In this document: positions 17,927 through 27,166 of the stretch, one piece after another
Numbering within the stretch: the stretch's first letter is position 1
How the letters are laid out: each line of letters begins with the position of its first letter
DNA from: Limnobaculum zhutongyuii
GTDB taxonomy: Bacteria; Pseudomonadota; Gammaproteobacteria; Enterobacterales; Enterobacteriaceae
Assembly: GCF_004295645.1 (NCBI RefSeq)
Contig: NZ_CP034752.1
Span: forward strand, 1,984,001-2,048,000
Reading direction: 5' to 3'
DNA: 64,000 nucleotides
Notes under the pieces: model-generated
What the model was told of the DNA's origin: nothing
The model's input: only the letters and a program-made list of their open reading frames with translations
Database searches by the model: none
Program-made: the position numbers and the translations under genes

Positions 17927-18973
17927 TTAGTTTTGTACAACTTTATCTGCCAAAGTACCGATACTGATCGCAAAGTAGGTAGATCGGTTCCAGTGCATAA
18001 TGGTTCGGAAATTGTTAAATACCATAAATGTTCTCCCCTGTGCATCATCTGGCTGGATAATCCAGGCTCGCTGATTTGCGGGAACTTTATGTGAAAGCAC
18101 AATGCCCTGCTTCTGCCACTCGGCTACACTTTTCGCTTTAGCATCTTCCAGTCCAATCACTGTCTCTGTCAGGTTTTTGGTTAATTTGACCTCTTGCCCC
18201 CAACCTTCATTGGAATTCCAGCCTTCGGTAGCCAGATAGTTTGCCGTTGAAGCAAATACATCATCCTTGTTATTCCAGATATCAATCCGCCCATCACCGT
18301 TACCATCCAGTCCATATTTAAGGAATGAGGTCGGCATAAACTGGCATTGCCCCATCGCCCCAGCCCATGAGCCTTTAAACTGATCGGCCTGAATATGACC
18401 CTGCTGTAAAATTTGCAGCGCGGCTATCAATTGCCGGGTAAAAAACTCTTCGCGGCGTCCTTCAAAAGCTAATGTTGCCAGCGCAGAGATAATATCTTCT
18501 TTCCCCTGACGCTTACCAAAGGTGCTCTCCATACCCCATAGTGCCACGATATAGCTGGCCGGTACGCCAGAGCGTTTACTGGCTTTATTGAGTTTGGTCT
18601 TATTAGCCTGATACATCTGACGTGCGCGTTCTATTTTCCAGTCTGGCAGCACCCTCTGCAGATAATCATCAAGAGTGATCTTTTTCTCTAACTGGTTTTT
18701 GTCCGAATCAATAACGCGACTGAGAAAATAGACATTAGCAAACGCCTGATCGATGGTTTGCTGACTGATACCTTCGCTCAACGCTCTGACCTTGAGTTTG
18801 TCCACATAGGCAGGAAACTGTGATTCGTTATAAGTCACACTCTGTCCCGCTACGGGAGCATTGGCTGAAACATTATTGATAGCGGGTTGAGCCTGGAGGT
18901 TTTTGCCGCTACATCCGGCGAGTAGTGCCACACCTGTCAACCAGGCAATCATTGATAATTTCACTATCATCAT
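17927..18973 (-). CDS. MltB-family lytic murein transglycosylase, lipoprotein
   Basis: The 348-residue protein has a lipoprotein signal with lipobox LLAGC (Cys near 21). The catalytic Glu is in ALWGMESTFGK (about 153). GSWAGAMGQCQFMPTSF, GDGRIDIWNNKDDVFASTANYL and the C-terminal YFAISIGTLAD segment are those of SLT/MltB enzymes, the branch often called MltB_2. It cleaves the glycan strand with 1,6-anhydro-muropeptide formation in the periplasm. The peptidoglycan-binding repeat present at the end of some members is not visible. It may differ from mltB proper, so no symbol is given. Confidence 0.87.
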   Translation of the reverse strand: MMIVKLSMIAWLTGVALLAGCSGKNLQAQPAINNVSANAPVAGQSVTYNESQFPAYVDKLKVRALSEGISQQTIDQAFANVYFLSRVIDSDKNQLEKKITLDDYLQRVLPDWKIERARQMYQANKTKLNKASKRSGVPASYIVALWGMESTFGKRQGKEDIISALATLAFEGRREEFFTRQLIAALQILQQGHIQADQFKGSWAGAMGQCQFMPTSFLKYGLDGNGDGRIDIWNNKDDVFASTANYLATEGWNSNEGWGQEVKLTKNLTETVIGLEDAKAKSVAEWQKQGIVLSHKVPANQRAWIIQPDDAQGRTFMVFNNFRTIMHWNRSTYFAISIGTLADKVVQN

Positions 18974-19075
18974 CCCAAATTATTTTGACGCAAACCGCAT
19001 AAACAAAATCTATTATTACAACGCTATGAAAACGAAAAACAATATCAGATCATTTTTGTTAAATTTAACCGTGGA

Positions 19076-19345
19076 TTAATCGTCAAAATCATCAGGCGTT
19101 TTTAGCAAGCTTTCTACCGGAGGTGGAACCTGTAAATAGAATCCCTGTTCCGTCAAATCTTGTTTTACTCTGGCAATATCTGCCGAGGCCAATTTCTCTC
19201 GCTGTTCCAGTTCCAGTGTCATAACAAACACAGGTTTACCGAAACTATTCATTAATGCTTCAGGGATTTTGGAGAAATCATCTCGCTGTTCAATATAAAG
19301 ATAGGTCTGATCGCGTTTATTGCTACGGTAAATTGCACACAACAT
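19076..19345 (-). CDS. ycgL: YcgL-domain protein
   Basis: The 89-residue protein matches E. coli YcgL, which lies next to minCDE there too. Family features are MLCAIYRSNKRDQTYLYIE at the N-terminus, FGKPVFVMTLEL in the middle and the acidic tail TPDDFDD. A structure of this fold is known but no accepted biochemical function. It is divergent from minC with a 149-bp gap. Confidence 0.92.
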   Translation of the reverse strand: MLCAIYRSNKRDQTYLYIEQRDDFSKIPEALMNSFGKPVFVMTLELEQREKLASADIARVKQDLTEQGFYLQVPPPVESLLKTPDDFDD

Positions 19346-19461
19346 TGTTCTTTCGCTCTAATTAATTGAGTCATTGACTTGCCTAGATATGCCGCTAACT
19401 ATAACATGCTGTTATACGTTCGTGCATTTTACAATATTGAACATTAAAACAGTGCTCTGGC

Positions 19462-19467
19462 TATAAT
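19462..19467 (+). promoter_or_regulatory. -10 element of the minC promoter
   Basis: A perfect TATAAT lies 27 nt before the minC start. TTGAAC at 19437-19442 is a -35 candidate, but the 19-bp spacer is long. Confidence 0.55.
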
Positions 19468-19494
19468 AGCGGGAGCCAAAACTGAGTAGGATAG

Positions 19495-20172
19495 ATGTCA
19501 CAATCGCCAGTTGAATTGAAAGGCAGTAGTTTTACTCTGTCTGTTGTTCATTTGAATCATTCAGAACCTAATATCATTCGGGAAGCTTTAACTGAAAAAG
19601 TGAAGCAAGCCCCCGCTTTTTTGCAGAATGCACCGGTGGTTTTGAACGTTGCTGCACTTACACCTGATGCTGATTGGCTACAGGTGCAAAAAGCAGTGAT
19701 GGATGCTGGCTTACGCGTTGTTGGTGTAAGTGGCTTTCATAATGATGAACAAAAACGCTCTATCCAATCTGCCGGTTTACCGCTGCTGACAGAAGGCAAA
19801 GCAGGAAAAGTAACCAAAGCTGCCGCACCACCTCCTCCTCCACCGAAAACCCGAATCATCAGTACTCCCGTTCGTACCGGACAGCAAATTTATGCTCGCG
19901 GTTGCGACCTTGTAGTTATTAGTTCGGTTAGTTCAGGTGCTGAGTTGATTGCCGATGGCAATATTCATGTCTACGGTATGATGCGCGGTCGTGCTCTGGC
20001 GGGGGCCAGTGGCGACGTGACCAGTCAGGTTTTTTGTACCCAACTTGCTGCCGAATTAGTCTCCGTTGCCGGTGAATATTGGCTAAGTGACAGAATTCCA
20101 TCTACATTCTATGAGCGCGGCGCAAGACTGTTTTTGCAAGATAACATTTTAACTATTGAATCATTAAATTAA
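19495..20172 (+). CDS. minC: MinC, septum-site inhibitor
   Basis: The 225-residue protein has an N-terminal FtsZ-inhibiting domain (about 1-105), a Pro-rich linker (APPPPPPKTR, about 112-120) and a C-terminal beta-helix domain that dimerises and binds MinD (GAELIADGNIHVYGMMRGRALAG). With MinD it blocks Z-ring assembly near the poles. It is the first gene of minCDE; 23 nt separate it from minD. Confidence 0.95.
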   Translation: MSQSPVELKGSSFTLSVVHLNHSEPNIIREALTEKVKQAPAFLQNAPVVLNVAALTPDADWLQVQKAVMDAGLRVVGVSGFHNDEQKRSIQSAGLPLLTEGKAGKVTKAAAPPPPPPKTRIISTPVRTGQQIYARGCDLVVISSVSSGAELIADGNIHVYGMMRGRALAGASGDVTSQVFCTQLAAELVSVAGEYWLSDRIPSTFYERGARLFLQDNILTIESLN

Positions 20173-20195
20173 GCCTTATTTACAAGGAACACCTT

Positions 20196-21011
20196 ATGGC
20201 ACGAATTATTGTTGTTACTTCCGGTAAGGGGGGCGTTGGTAAAACCACCTCCAGCGCTGCCATTGCTACTGGTTTAGCACAAAAAGGAAATAAAACTGTC
20301 GTTATCGATTTCGATATCGGGCTGCGTAATCTCGACTTAATCATGGGATGCGAACGCCGCGTGGTATATGACTTTGTTAACGTCATTCAGGGTGATGCCT
20401 CGCTTAATCAGGCTCTGATAAAAGATAAACGAACAGAAAACCTTTATATTCTGCCTGCGTCTCAAACTCGCGATAAAGATGCATTAACTAAAGAAGGCGT
20501 GGAAAAGGTTCTGGCAGACTTGGGTGAAATGGAGTTCGATTTTATCGTATGTGACTCTCCGGCCGGTATCGAAAGCGGAGCCCTGATGGCGCTGTATTTC
20601 GCAGATGAAGCCATTATCACCACTAACCCGGAAGTTTCATCCGTACGCGACTCCGACCGTATTCTCGGTATTCTGGCATCAAAATCTCGCCGTGCTGAAA
20701 ATGGCGAAGAGCCGATTAAAGAACATTTACTGGTTACCCGCTATAACCCAGGCCGCGTTAACCGTGGAGATATGTTAAGCGTTGAAGACGTGCTGGAAAT
20801 TCTGCGTATTCCTCTATTAGGCGTTATTCCTGAGAGTCCGTCAGTTCTGCGTGCTTCTAACCAGGGTGAGCCGGTTATTCTGGATACCGAATCCGATGCA
20901 GGTTTAGCTTATGCAGATACCGTTGAACGTTTGTTGGGTGCAGAAATACCATTCCGTTTCCTGACTGAAGAGAAGAAAGGTCTGTTAAAGCGACTGTTTG
21001 GAGGGGCATAA
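20196..21011 (+). CDS. minD: MinD, division-site ATPase
   Basis: The 271-residue protein is a ParA/MinD P-loop ATPase with the deviant Walker A SGKGGVGKTT at about 9-18 (Lys 11 and Lys 16), switch regions DFDIGLRNLDL and CDSPAGIE, and a C-terminal amphipathic membrane-targeting helix (LLKRLFGG). It binds membrane when ATP-bound, recruits MinC and is released by MinE, which produces pole-to-pole oscillation. AAGGAACACC before the ATG is the ribosome-binding region. Confidence 0.97.
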   Translation: MARIIVVTSGKGGVGKTTSSAAIATGLAQKGNKTVVIDFDIGLRNLDLIMGCERRVVYDFVNVIQGDASLNQALIKDKRTENLYILPASQTRDKDALTKEGVEKVLADLGEMEFDFIVCDSPAGIESGALMALYFADEAIITTNPEVSSVRDSDRILGILASKSRRAENGEEPIKEHLLVTRYNPGRVNRGDMLSVEDVLEILRIPLLGVIPESPSVLRASNQGEPVILDTESDAGLAYADTVERLLGAEIPFRFLTEEKKGLLKRLFGGA

Positions 21012-21014
21012 GCC

Positions 21015-21284
21015 ATGGCATTGTTAGATTTTTTCCTGTCCCGTAAAAAGCCAACCGCCAATATCGCTAAAGAGCGGCTGCAAATTATCGTTGCGGAACG
21101 TCGTCGCGGCGATAGTGAGCCGCACTACTTACCTCAGTTGAAGCGTGACCTGCTTGAGGTTATCTGCAAGTATGTGCAGATTGATCCGGAAATGGTCACC
21201 GTTCAGTTGGAACAAAAAGGTGATGATATTTCCGTGCTGGAGCTTAACGTAACGCTACCGGAACATGATGACGTAAAGCGTTAA
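21015..21284 (+). CDS. minE: MinE, topological specificity factor
   Basis: The 89-residue protein has the membrane-targeting N-terminus (MALLDFFLSRKK), the MinD-contact segment (TANIAKERLQIIVAERR, about 14-30) and a beta-strand dimer domain ending in LNVTLPEHD. It stimulates MinD ATPase. It starts 3 nt after minD. A terminator follows. Confidence 0.96.
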   Translation: MALLDFFLSRKKPTANIAKERLQIIVAERRRGDSEPHYLPQLKRDLLEVICKYVQIDPEMVTVQLEQKGDDISVLELNVTLPEHDDVKR

Positions 21285-21312
21285 GCTTGCCGAATTAGCG
21301 TTATAACATGAG

Positions 21313-21341
21313 AAAAACCGCCTTAAACGGCGGTTTTCTGT
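21313..21341. terminator. Bidirectional terminator between minE and rnd
   Basis: Stem AAAACCGCC / GGCGGTTTT with a 6-nt loop lies between two convergent genes, with T-rich (plus) and A-rich (minus) flanks. Confidence 0.8.
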
Positions 21342-21362
21342 TTTAATCCGGGCAAATAAATT

Positions 21363-22496
21363 CTACATAAAAACTCTGGCTTCCTGCTCAAGCAATTCGG
21401 TTAAACGCTCACGCATTAACGCTCCTCGCCAGCCTTGCAATAACTCGGGCTGTTCATTGCCATCTTTCTGCCAGAAAAACTTCAGCAGCTGGTTTATCTG
21501 ACGACGTGATGCCAGCAGCTCAACATTCAATCCACTTTCGCCAGAAATGGTCTGGATCAGGGTTTTAATATCTTTAAACACTTTCTTATAGCCAGCGTGA
21601 TCCACGATACGCGATATTTTTTCCGGTAGCGTTTCTTCCGCCAATTGCAGCCCTTCAGCCACTAAACGCAGCATGGTTCTACCGTGGTAACGAATTTCCG
21701 GCCCGCTTAACCCTAATGGCTCCAGCTCCCCCATTGATGAAGGTTGATGCCTGGCTACTTGCCACAGATTCTCTTCCCTGACCACAAAGTTAACCGCCAT
21801 ATCTCGCTCACGCGCATAATTTAAACGCCAGGCGGCTAACAGCTTTAAACAGCCCAACTGACGACGATTTAACTGCCAGGCGTTATTAATATCAATATAG
21901 GCATCTTCAGGGGCCAGCAACTCACAGCGGCGCTTACTCATCATGATGCACTCATTTTTAGCGGCATCCAGCCATTTTAGCTGCTCGGTTTCTTGCAGAA
22001 TGACATCGGCAATAGGTAACAGGTAGAAAACGTCCGCTGCGGCATAAATACACTGCCTTTCAGTCAGTGGACGCGCCAGCCAATCGGTTCGGGATTCACT
22101 TTTATCCAGTTCAATATCCAGATACTCCGCAACCAACGTTGCAAACCCGGTCGACAGCGAACGTTGATTGAATGCTGCCAGTATTTGGGTATCGATCATA
22201 GGATCCGGCAATACGCCAAACTCATGGAGAAAGACTTCCAGATCTTCACTACAGGCATGAAGAAACTTAATGACCTTTGGATTAATCAATAGTGCACGAA
22301 ACGGTTCCCACTGCTGAATATTCAGCGGATCGATTAAAACGACCTGTTTACCATCATAAAGTTGAATCAACCCTAACTGAGGGTAATAAGTACGGGTTCG
22401 AACAAATTCAGTATCCAACGCTATGCGTGAAACCTGACTGGCACGTTCGCAAACCTGCTGTAATTCGACATCAGTTGTTATCAGTTGATAATCCAA
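21363..22496 (-). CDS. rnd: RNase D, 3'-5' exoribonuclease
   Basis: The 377-residue protein has a DEDD-type exonuclease domain at about 1-170 (IALDTEFVRTRTYYP, FLHACSEDLEVF, IDTQILAAF, YAAADVFYL) and two HRDC-type helical domains. RNase D trims 3' ends of tRNA precursors and other small RNAs. The start is a TTG (22496-22494) with AAGAGA seven bases upstream; E. coli rnd also starts with UUG. An out-of-frame ATG six bases upstream of the TTG opens a six-codon frame across the start (see findings). Confidence 0.95.
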   Translation of the reverse strand: MDYQLITTDVELQQVCERASQVSRIALDTEFVRTRTYYPQLGLIQLYDGKQVVLIDPLNIQQWEPFRALLINPKVIKFLHACSEDLEVFLHEFGVLPDPMIDTQILAAFNQRSLSTGFATLVAEYLDIELDKSESRTDWLARPLTERQCIYAAADVFYLLPIADVILQETEQLKWLDAAKNECIMMSKRRCELLAPEDAYIDINNAWQLNRRQLGCLKLLAAWRLNYARERDMAVNFVVREENLWQVARHQPSSMGELEPLGLSGPEIRYHGRTMLRLVAEGLQLAEETLPEKISRIVDHAGYKKVFKDIKTLIQTISGESGLNVELLASRRQINQLLKFFWQKDGNEQPELLQGWRGALMRERLTELLEQEARVFM

Positions 22497-22528
22497 AACA
22501 TAATCTCTTGTTTGTTAGTTTCTGGCAT

Positions 22529-22556
22529 AAATAACGCCGGATTTCCGGCGTTATTT
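22529..22556 (-). terminator. Terminator after fadD
   Basis: A 12-bp stem AAATAACGCCGG / CCGGCGTTATTT with a 4-nt loop lies 20 nt beyond the fadD stop. It is symmetrical and lies just upstream of rnd, so rnd probably has its own promoter. Confidence 0.75.
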
Positions 22557-22575
22557 ATGTTTCATCACAAGCGGG

Positions 22576-24264
22576 TTACTGCTGATTACCCGCTTGCTGT
22601 TTAATGGCTTCGTCGCGCAGATCCTTACGTAGGATCTTACCCACGTTAGACTTAGGCAATTCATCACGAAATTCAACAATTCTCGGAATTTTATAACCAG
22701 TTAATCCACTGCGGCAATGGGCTAAAAGTTCATCCTTAGTTAAACTCGGATCTCTTTTAACCACATAAATTTTCACAGTTTCGCCGGAAACCTCATTGGG
22801 TACGCCAATGGCAGCCACTTCCAGTACTTTAGCGTGGCTGGCTACCACTTCTTCAATTTCATTAGGATAAACGTTAAATCCGGAAACCAAAATCATATCT
22901 TTTTTACGATCGACGATTTTCATAAATCCCTGTTCGTCCATCACGACAATATCACCGGTTGCCAGCCACCCGTCTTTTAACACTTCGTTGGTGGCTTCAG
23001 GGCGATTCCAGTAGCCTTTCATTACCTGTGGCCCTTTAACCCAAAGCTCACCCGCTTGTCCTTCTGGTACATCAACCCCCTGATCGTCAACCAGGCGAAT
23101 TTCCGTAGAGGCTACCGGTAAACCGATACTGCCACTGTATTGCTGCAAATCATAAGGATTACCGGCAACTAATGGCGAACACTCAGTCAGACCATAACCT
23201 TCCAGCAAATGAGTTCCTGTTAATTGCTCCCAACGATCTGCGACGCTACGCTGAACCGACATACCGCCACCAACGGTAATACGCAGGTGACTGAAATCCA
23301 ACTCGCGGAAATCTTCATCATTGATGAGCGCATTAAACAGCGTATTCACCCCGGTCAGAGCGGAGAATGGATAACGGGAAAGCTCTTTCACCATGCCTTT
23401 TAAATCACGTGGATTAGTAATGAGCAGGTTGCATCCCCCCACCTCAAGAAATAGCAGGCAGTTTACGGTTAAAGCAAAAATGTGATAAAGCGGCAGAGCC
23501 GTTACCACCAGTTCCTGTCCCACGATTAACAGTGGAATGTAAGCGGCCCGGGCCTGTTCCATATTCGCCAACAGGTTACCGTGAGTGAGCATTGCGCCTT
23601 TGGCCACACCGGTGGTTCCACCGGTATATTGCAGCAAAGCCAGATCGTCAGGTGATAATCGCGGTTTAATATACTGCTGATTACGCCCCTTATGTAAAGC
23701 ACTGCGAAATGATATTGCGCCGGGCAAATTGTATTTCGGCACCAATTTTTTAATGTACTTAACGACAAAGTTAACCAGAGAGCGTTTGCCAACGGAGAGC
23801 TGATCGCCCAGGCCGCTGAGAATCACATGCTCAATTTGCGTCTGCTTAACCACTTTTTCCAGCGTATGGGCAAAGTTGGACACAATCACAATCGCTTTTG
23901 CACCACAGTCATTTAGCTGGTGTTCCAACTCTCTCGGGGTATACAGTGGGTTCACATTAACCACCACCATACCCGCACGCAGAATACCAAACAGCACGAT
24001 AGGATATTGCAACAGGTTCGGCATCATTACCGCTACCCGATCACCTTTTTTCAATCCCAGTGAATTTTGCAGGTAGGCAGCAAAAGCCCGACTACGCTTC
24101 TCTAATCGACGGAAGGTCATCACCTTCCCCTGATTAATATAAGCAGGCTGATCGGCAAAGCGATTTACCGCATTTTCAAACATATCCGCCAGTGATGAGT
24201 AACGTTGAGGGTCTATCTCTGCCGGAACATCTTTGGGATAACGGGATAACCAAACCTTATTCAA
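22576..24264 (-). CDS. fadD: FadD, long-chain acyl-CoA synthetase
   Basis: The 562-residue protein is collinear with E. coli FadD (561). The AMP-binding P-loop is YTGGTTGVAKGAMLTH near 213-228, and the second motif YGLTE is near 361. The FACS signature is DGWLATGDIVVMDEQGFMKIVDRKKDMI near 430-460, and the catalytic Lys is in SNVGKILRK near the end. It activates exogenous fatty acids at the inner membrane. FadR control is expected, but I did not find a clear FadR operator in the 194-bp leader, which instead carries a striking nested inverted repeat. Confidence 0.96.
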   Translation of the reverse strand: MNKVWLSRYPKDVPAEIDPQRYSSLADMFENAVNRFADQPAYINQGKVMTFRRLEKRSRAFAAYLQNSLGLKKGDRVAVMMPNLLQYPIVLFGILRAGMVVVNVNPLYTPRELEHQLNDCGAKAIVIVSNFAHTLEKVVKQTQIEHVILSGLGDQLSVGKRSLVNFVVKYIKKLVPKYNLPGAISFRSALHKGRNQQYIKPRLSPDDLALLQYTGGTTGVAKGAMLTHGNLLANMEQARAAYIPLLIVGQELVVTALPLYHIFALTVNCLLFLEVGGCNLLITNPRDLKGMVKELSRYPFSALTGVNTLFNALINDEDFRELDFSHLRITVGGGMSVQRSVADRWEQLTGTHLLEGYGLTECSPLVAGNPYDLQQYSGSIGLPVASTEIRLVDDQGVDVPEGQAGELWVKGPQVMKGYWNRPEATNEVLKDGWLATGDIVVMDEQGFMKIVDRKKDMILVSGFNVYPNEIEEVVASHAKVLEVAAIGVPNEVSGETVKIYVVKRDPSLTKDELLAHCRSGLTGYKIPRIVEFRDELPKSNVGKILRKDLRDEAIKQQAGNQQ

Positions 24265-24333
24265 TGCAATACTCCTGTATCTGACATTTTGCCTTTGTTC
24301 TGCCGTTGTTATTATTTAAACAGAGCAAGACTC

Positions 24334-24401
24334 ATTACAGTGAACTAAACCGCTAATAACCCTATGGTTACCATAGGCTAATATTCTATTACCACTGTAA
24401 T
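24334..24401. repeat. Nested inverted repeats upstream of fadD
   Basis: The outer arms ATTACAGTG (24334-24342) and CACTGTAAT (24393-24401) are perfectly complementary. The inner arms CCTATGG (24361-24367) and CCATAGG (24371-24377) share nearly the same centre. The structure lies 70-137 bp upstream of the fadD start and could be an operator pair or a leader stem. Confidence 0.6.
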
Positions 24402-24458
24402 ATCAAAAAATTACATTCTCTGACAAAAGTATATGGGAGAAAACACGATCGTTTTTGT

Positions 24459-25160
24459 TTATTCCCGACCCGGTAGTTTTTTCCAGGTTACTTCATTACG
24501 TAAATAGACCGGCTCCGCAGATTCTACCGTCTGAGTTTCACCTTTTTTCCAGCAGGAAACGGCCAAAGGCAGCATATCTTCCGCCTGCGGTAACGGCATT
24601 TTACCGTTACGAATGATCACATCGGTGTCATCAGCCATATCCGGATAAGTTTCCCATCCGGTACCGGCAATAGCCCATTCACCACGAGTGGATTTTAACT
24701 GTTCTTTGACCTGCTGTGGTGACAGAACCTGTTCCGTGTTCACCAGGCTCCATTCGCCTTGTAAAGAGCGTTGATACTGCCCCCAGTAAACCTCCCCCAT
24801 TCTGGCATCGATAGCGGTCAGAACTTGCGTCATGCCGGTCATGCGATAAGCGCCCTGAGCCATGGTATTCAGGGTTGAAACACCAATCATAGGTAAGTCG
24901 GCCCCTAAAGCCAGCCCCTGAGCAATACCAATACCGATTCGAACACCGGTAAAGCTACCCGGACCACGGCCAAAAGCCAGCGCGTCCATCTGGGCCAGAG
25001 TTAAGCCTGTTTCAGCTAAAATCTGCTGAACCATAGGCAAAATGCGTTGGGTATGTTCACGAGGACACAGTTCGTACAAAGCATGAACTTTACCGTCATT
25101 CCAGATGGCAACGGAGCACGCTTCTGTGGCTGCATCAAGCGCAAGAATTCGCGTTGACAT
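24459..25160 (-). CDS. tsaB: TsaB, tRNA t6A biosynthesis subunit
   Basis: The 233-residue ASKHA-fold protein begins ILALDAATEACSVAIW and contains FGRGPGSFTGVRIGIGIAQGLALG near 63-86, the TsaB pattern. It lacks the metal-binding His motif of TsaD, as expected. It works with TsaD, TsaE and TsaC to make N6-threonylcarbamoyladenosine at tRNA position 37. Length matches E. coli (231). It lies downstream of yoaA on the same strand with 86 nt between. Confidence 0.94.
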   Translation of the reverse strand: MSTRILALDAATEACSVAIWNDGKVHALYELCPREHTQRILPMVQQILAETGLTLAQMDALAFGRGPGSFTGVRIGIGIAQGLALGADLPMIGVSTLNTMAQGAYRMTGMTQVLTAIDARMGEVYWGQYQRSLQGEWSLVNTEQVLSPQQVKEQLKSTRGEWAIAGTGWETYPDMADDTDVIIRNGKMPLPQAEDMLPLAVSCWKKGETQTVESAEPVYLRNEVTWKKLPGRE

Positions 25161-25246
25161 AGAAAACCTCAGGCGGGATTACAGATAAAAATAATCCGCC
25201 AATCATATCATATTGATGATGGTTGTTATTCATTAGGTAAGCAGTT

Positions 25247-27166
25247 TTATTCAACATCAGACTTTGGTCGCTGATGAAGAAACTCAATGGCTTTGCTCAA
25301 ATCACGCGTTCTGGGAGCCGGTGGCAAACTGTTAAGAAAAATAGCTCCGTAAGGGCGCATCACTAATCGATTATCACAGATGACAATGACGCCACGATCG
25401 TCAGTATCGCGAATCAGACGTCCCACCCCCTGCTTCAGGGTTATCACCGCATCCGGAAGCTGAACGTCATTAAAGGGATCACCTCCGCGCAGTCGGCAAT
25501 CTTCAATGCGCGCTTTAAGCAGCGGATCATCTGGTGAGGTAAACGGTAGTTTATCGATAATGACACAGGACAGCGCATCGCCGCGCACATCCACCCCTTC
25601 CCAAAAGCTGTTGGTTGCCACCAGTAATGCATTACCTGAATCAACAAACTGAGAAAGCAGCTTGCCTTTACTGGTTTCTCCCTGCATCAGTACCGGTAAG
25701 GTCATGCTCTCACGGAAGGCTTCCGTTAAATCACGCATCATTTGATGTGAGGTGCATAAAAAGAAACAGCGGCCATCGTTGGCTTCAATAAGTGGTTGCA
25801 GCATTGTCGCCAGTTGTTTCGCCCCACCGTACTGATTTGGCGATGGCAGAAAACGCGGCACACACAACAATGCCTGGGTTTCATAATCAAACGGACTGGC
25901 AAGAATGAGGCTTTCGGCCTTTTCCAATCCTAAACGTTGACTGAAGTGATCCAGAGAATCATTCACGGAAAGAGTGGCTGAGGTGAAAATCCAACTGCCC
26001 TTTTTTTCATCCATTAAATCACGGAATTTATCCGATACCGAAAGCGGTGTCAGGGCCAACACAAAATGGCGGGCACCGCATTCGTACCAATAACTGTAGC
26101 CGGGAATAGTGACATCTTTCAGACGATCCAGACGCACACGATACTGAGTCGCTCTTTCAAAAGCGGCATCCAGCAAGGCAGAACGACCCAGTGCCATTTT
26201 TATGACGTCATAGCACAGGGTCAGCGCATCATCGACTAATAGCAGCGCTCGTTGAATAGCCGGTTGTTCCAAAACATCCCGCAGGTTGCCTCTGAAGCCT
26301 GGTTCTCCCAGCGCCAGTCGAAAATCCTGAGTACTTTGCGTTAAACGGTCAGCGCTCTTTTGCAACTGAGCCATATCCCGTACTTCGGTGCGGTAAGCGA
26401 TAATAATATCTTTCGCTAAATCCAATAGCTGACGGCTGGTAACCTGTTGACCAAAATACTGGCTGGCAATATCCGGTAACTGATGGGCTTCATCAAAGAT
26501 CATGACATCAGCATTCGGGATCAGCTCAGCAAAACCGGTCTCTTTTACCACAATGTCGGCTAAAAACAGGTGATGGTTAACCACCACCAGATCCGCATCC
26601 ATCGCCCGGCGACGTGCTTTGACGACAAAACACTCTTTATAATAAGGGCAGTCGCTACCCAGACAATTGTCATTAGTACTGGTCACTAAAGGCCAGATAT
26701 AACTATCTTCAGCCACCTGAGTACAGGTACTGACGTCGCCATCCATAGTACTGGACGACCAACGACGTAAATTTACCAAGTCATTAAGGGTTGAATTCGT
26801 TAACTCTCCCCCGGTCATTGATTGCTGTTCCATGCGCTCAAGGCACAGGTAATTAGAGCGCCCTTTCAACAGCGCCAGCTTGCCGGTGAATTCCAGTGCA
26901 GTAGCCACCGTTGGCAGATCGCGAGCAAACAGTTGGTCTTGCAAGGCTTTTGAGCCGGTTGAGATAATAACCTTACGTTTAGAACGTATCGCGGGTACCA
27001 GATAAGCATAGGTTTTCCCCGTGCCGGTACCTGCTTCCACCACCAGTTCCTGTTTTTTCTTGATTGCCTGAGTGATAGCTTTGGCCATTACACGCTGCGG
27101 TTCACGCGGCTTAAAACCTTTAATTGCCTGAGCTAATGCACCTTTGGGTGCGAAATCATCTGCCAA
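25247..27166 (-). CDS. yoaA: YoaA, DinG/XPD-family iron-sulfur helicase
   Basis: The 639-residue superfamily 2 helicase has Walker A VEAGTGTGKTYAYL near 44-57. Four Cys form the Fe-S insertion (CLERMEQ, TCTQVAED, CLGSDCPYYKEC region, about 108-180). The DEAH box is IFDEAHQLPD near 225, and the motif VI region is LKQGVGRLIRDTDDRG near 575. In E. coli YoaA binds the clamp-loader subunit chi (HolC) and helps repair replication forks. No LexA box was evident upstream. Confidence 0.94.
   Translation of the reverse strand: MADDFAPKGALAQAIKGFKPREPQRVMAKAITQAIKKKQELVVEAGTGTGKTYAYLVPAIRSKRKVIISTGSKALQDQLFARDLPTVATALEFTGKLALLKGRSNYLCLERMEQQSMTGGELTNSTLNDLVNLRRWSSSTMDGDVSTCTQVAEDSYIWPLVTSTNDNCLGSDCPYYKECFVVKARRRAMDADLVVVNHHLFLADIVVKETGFAELIPNADVMIFDEAHQLPDIASQYFGQQVTSRQLLDLAKDIIIAYRTEVRDMAQLQKSADRLTQSTQDFRLALGEPGFRGNLRDVLEQPAIQRALLLVDDALTLCYDVIKMALGRSALLDAAFERATQYRVRLDRLKDVTIPGYSYWYECGARHFVLALTPLSVSDKFRDLMDEKKGSWIFTSATLSVNDSLDHFSQRLGLEKAESLILASPFDYETQALLCVPRFLPSPNQYGGAKQLATMLQPLIEANDGRCFFLCTSHQMMRDLTEAFRESMTLPVLMQGETSKGKLLSQFVDSGNALLVATNSFWEGVDVRGDALSCVIIDKLPFTSPDDPLLKARIEDCRLRGGDPFNDVQLPDAVITLKQGVGRLIRDTDDRGVIVICDNRLVMRPYGAIFLNSLPPAPRTRDLSKAIEFLHQRPKSDVE

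Noticed and set aside
24265..24458. FadR operator upstream of fadD
   Set aside because: The inner palindrome has TGGT and ACCA only one base apart, whereas FadR sites need a three-base spacer; not called.
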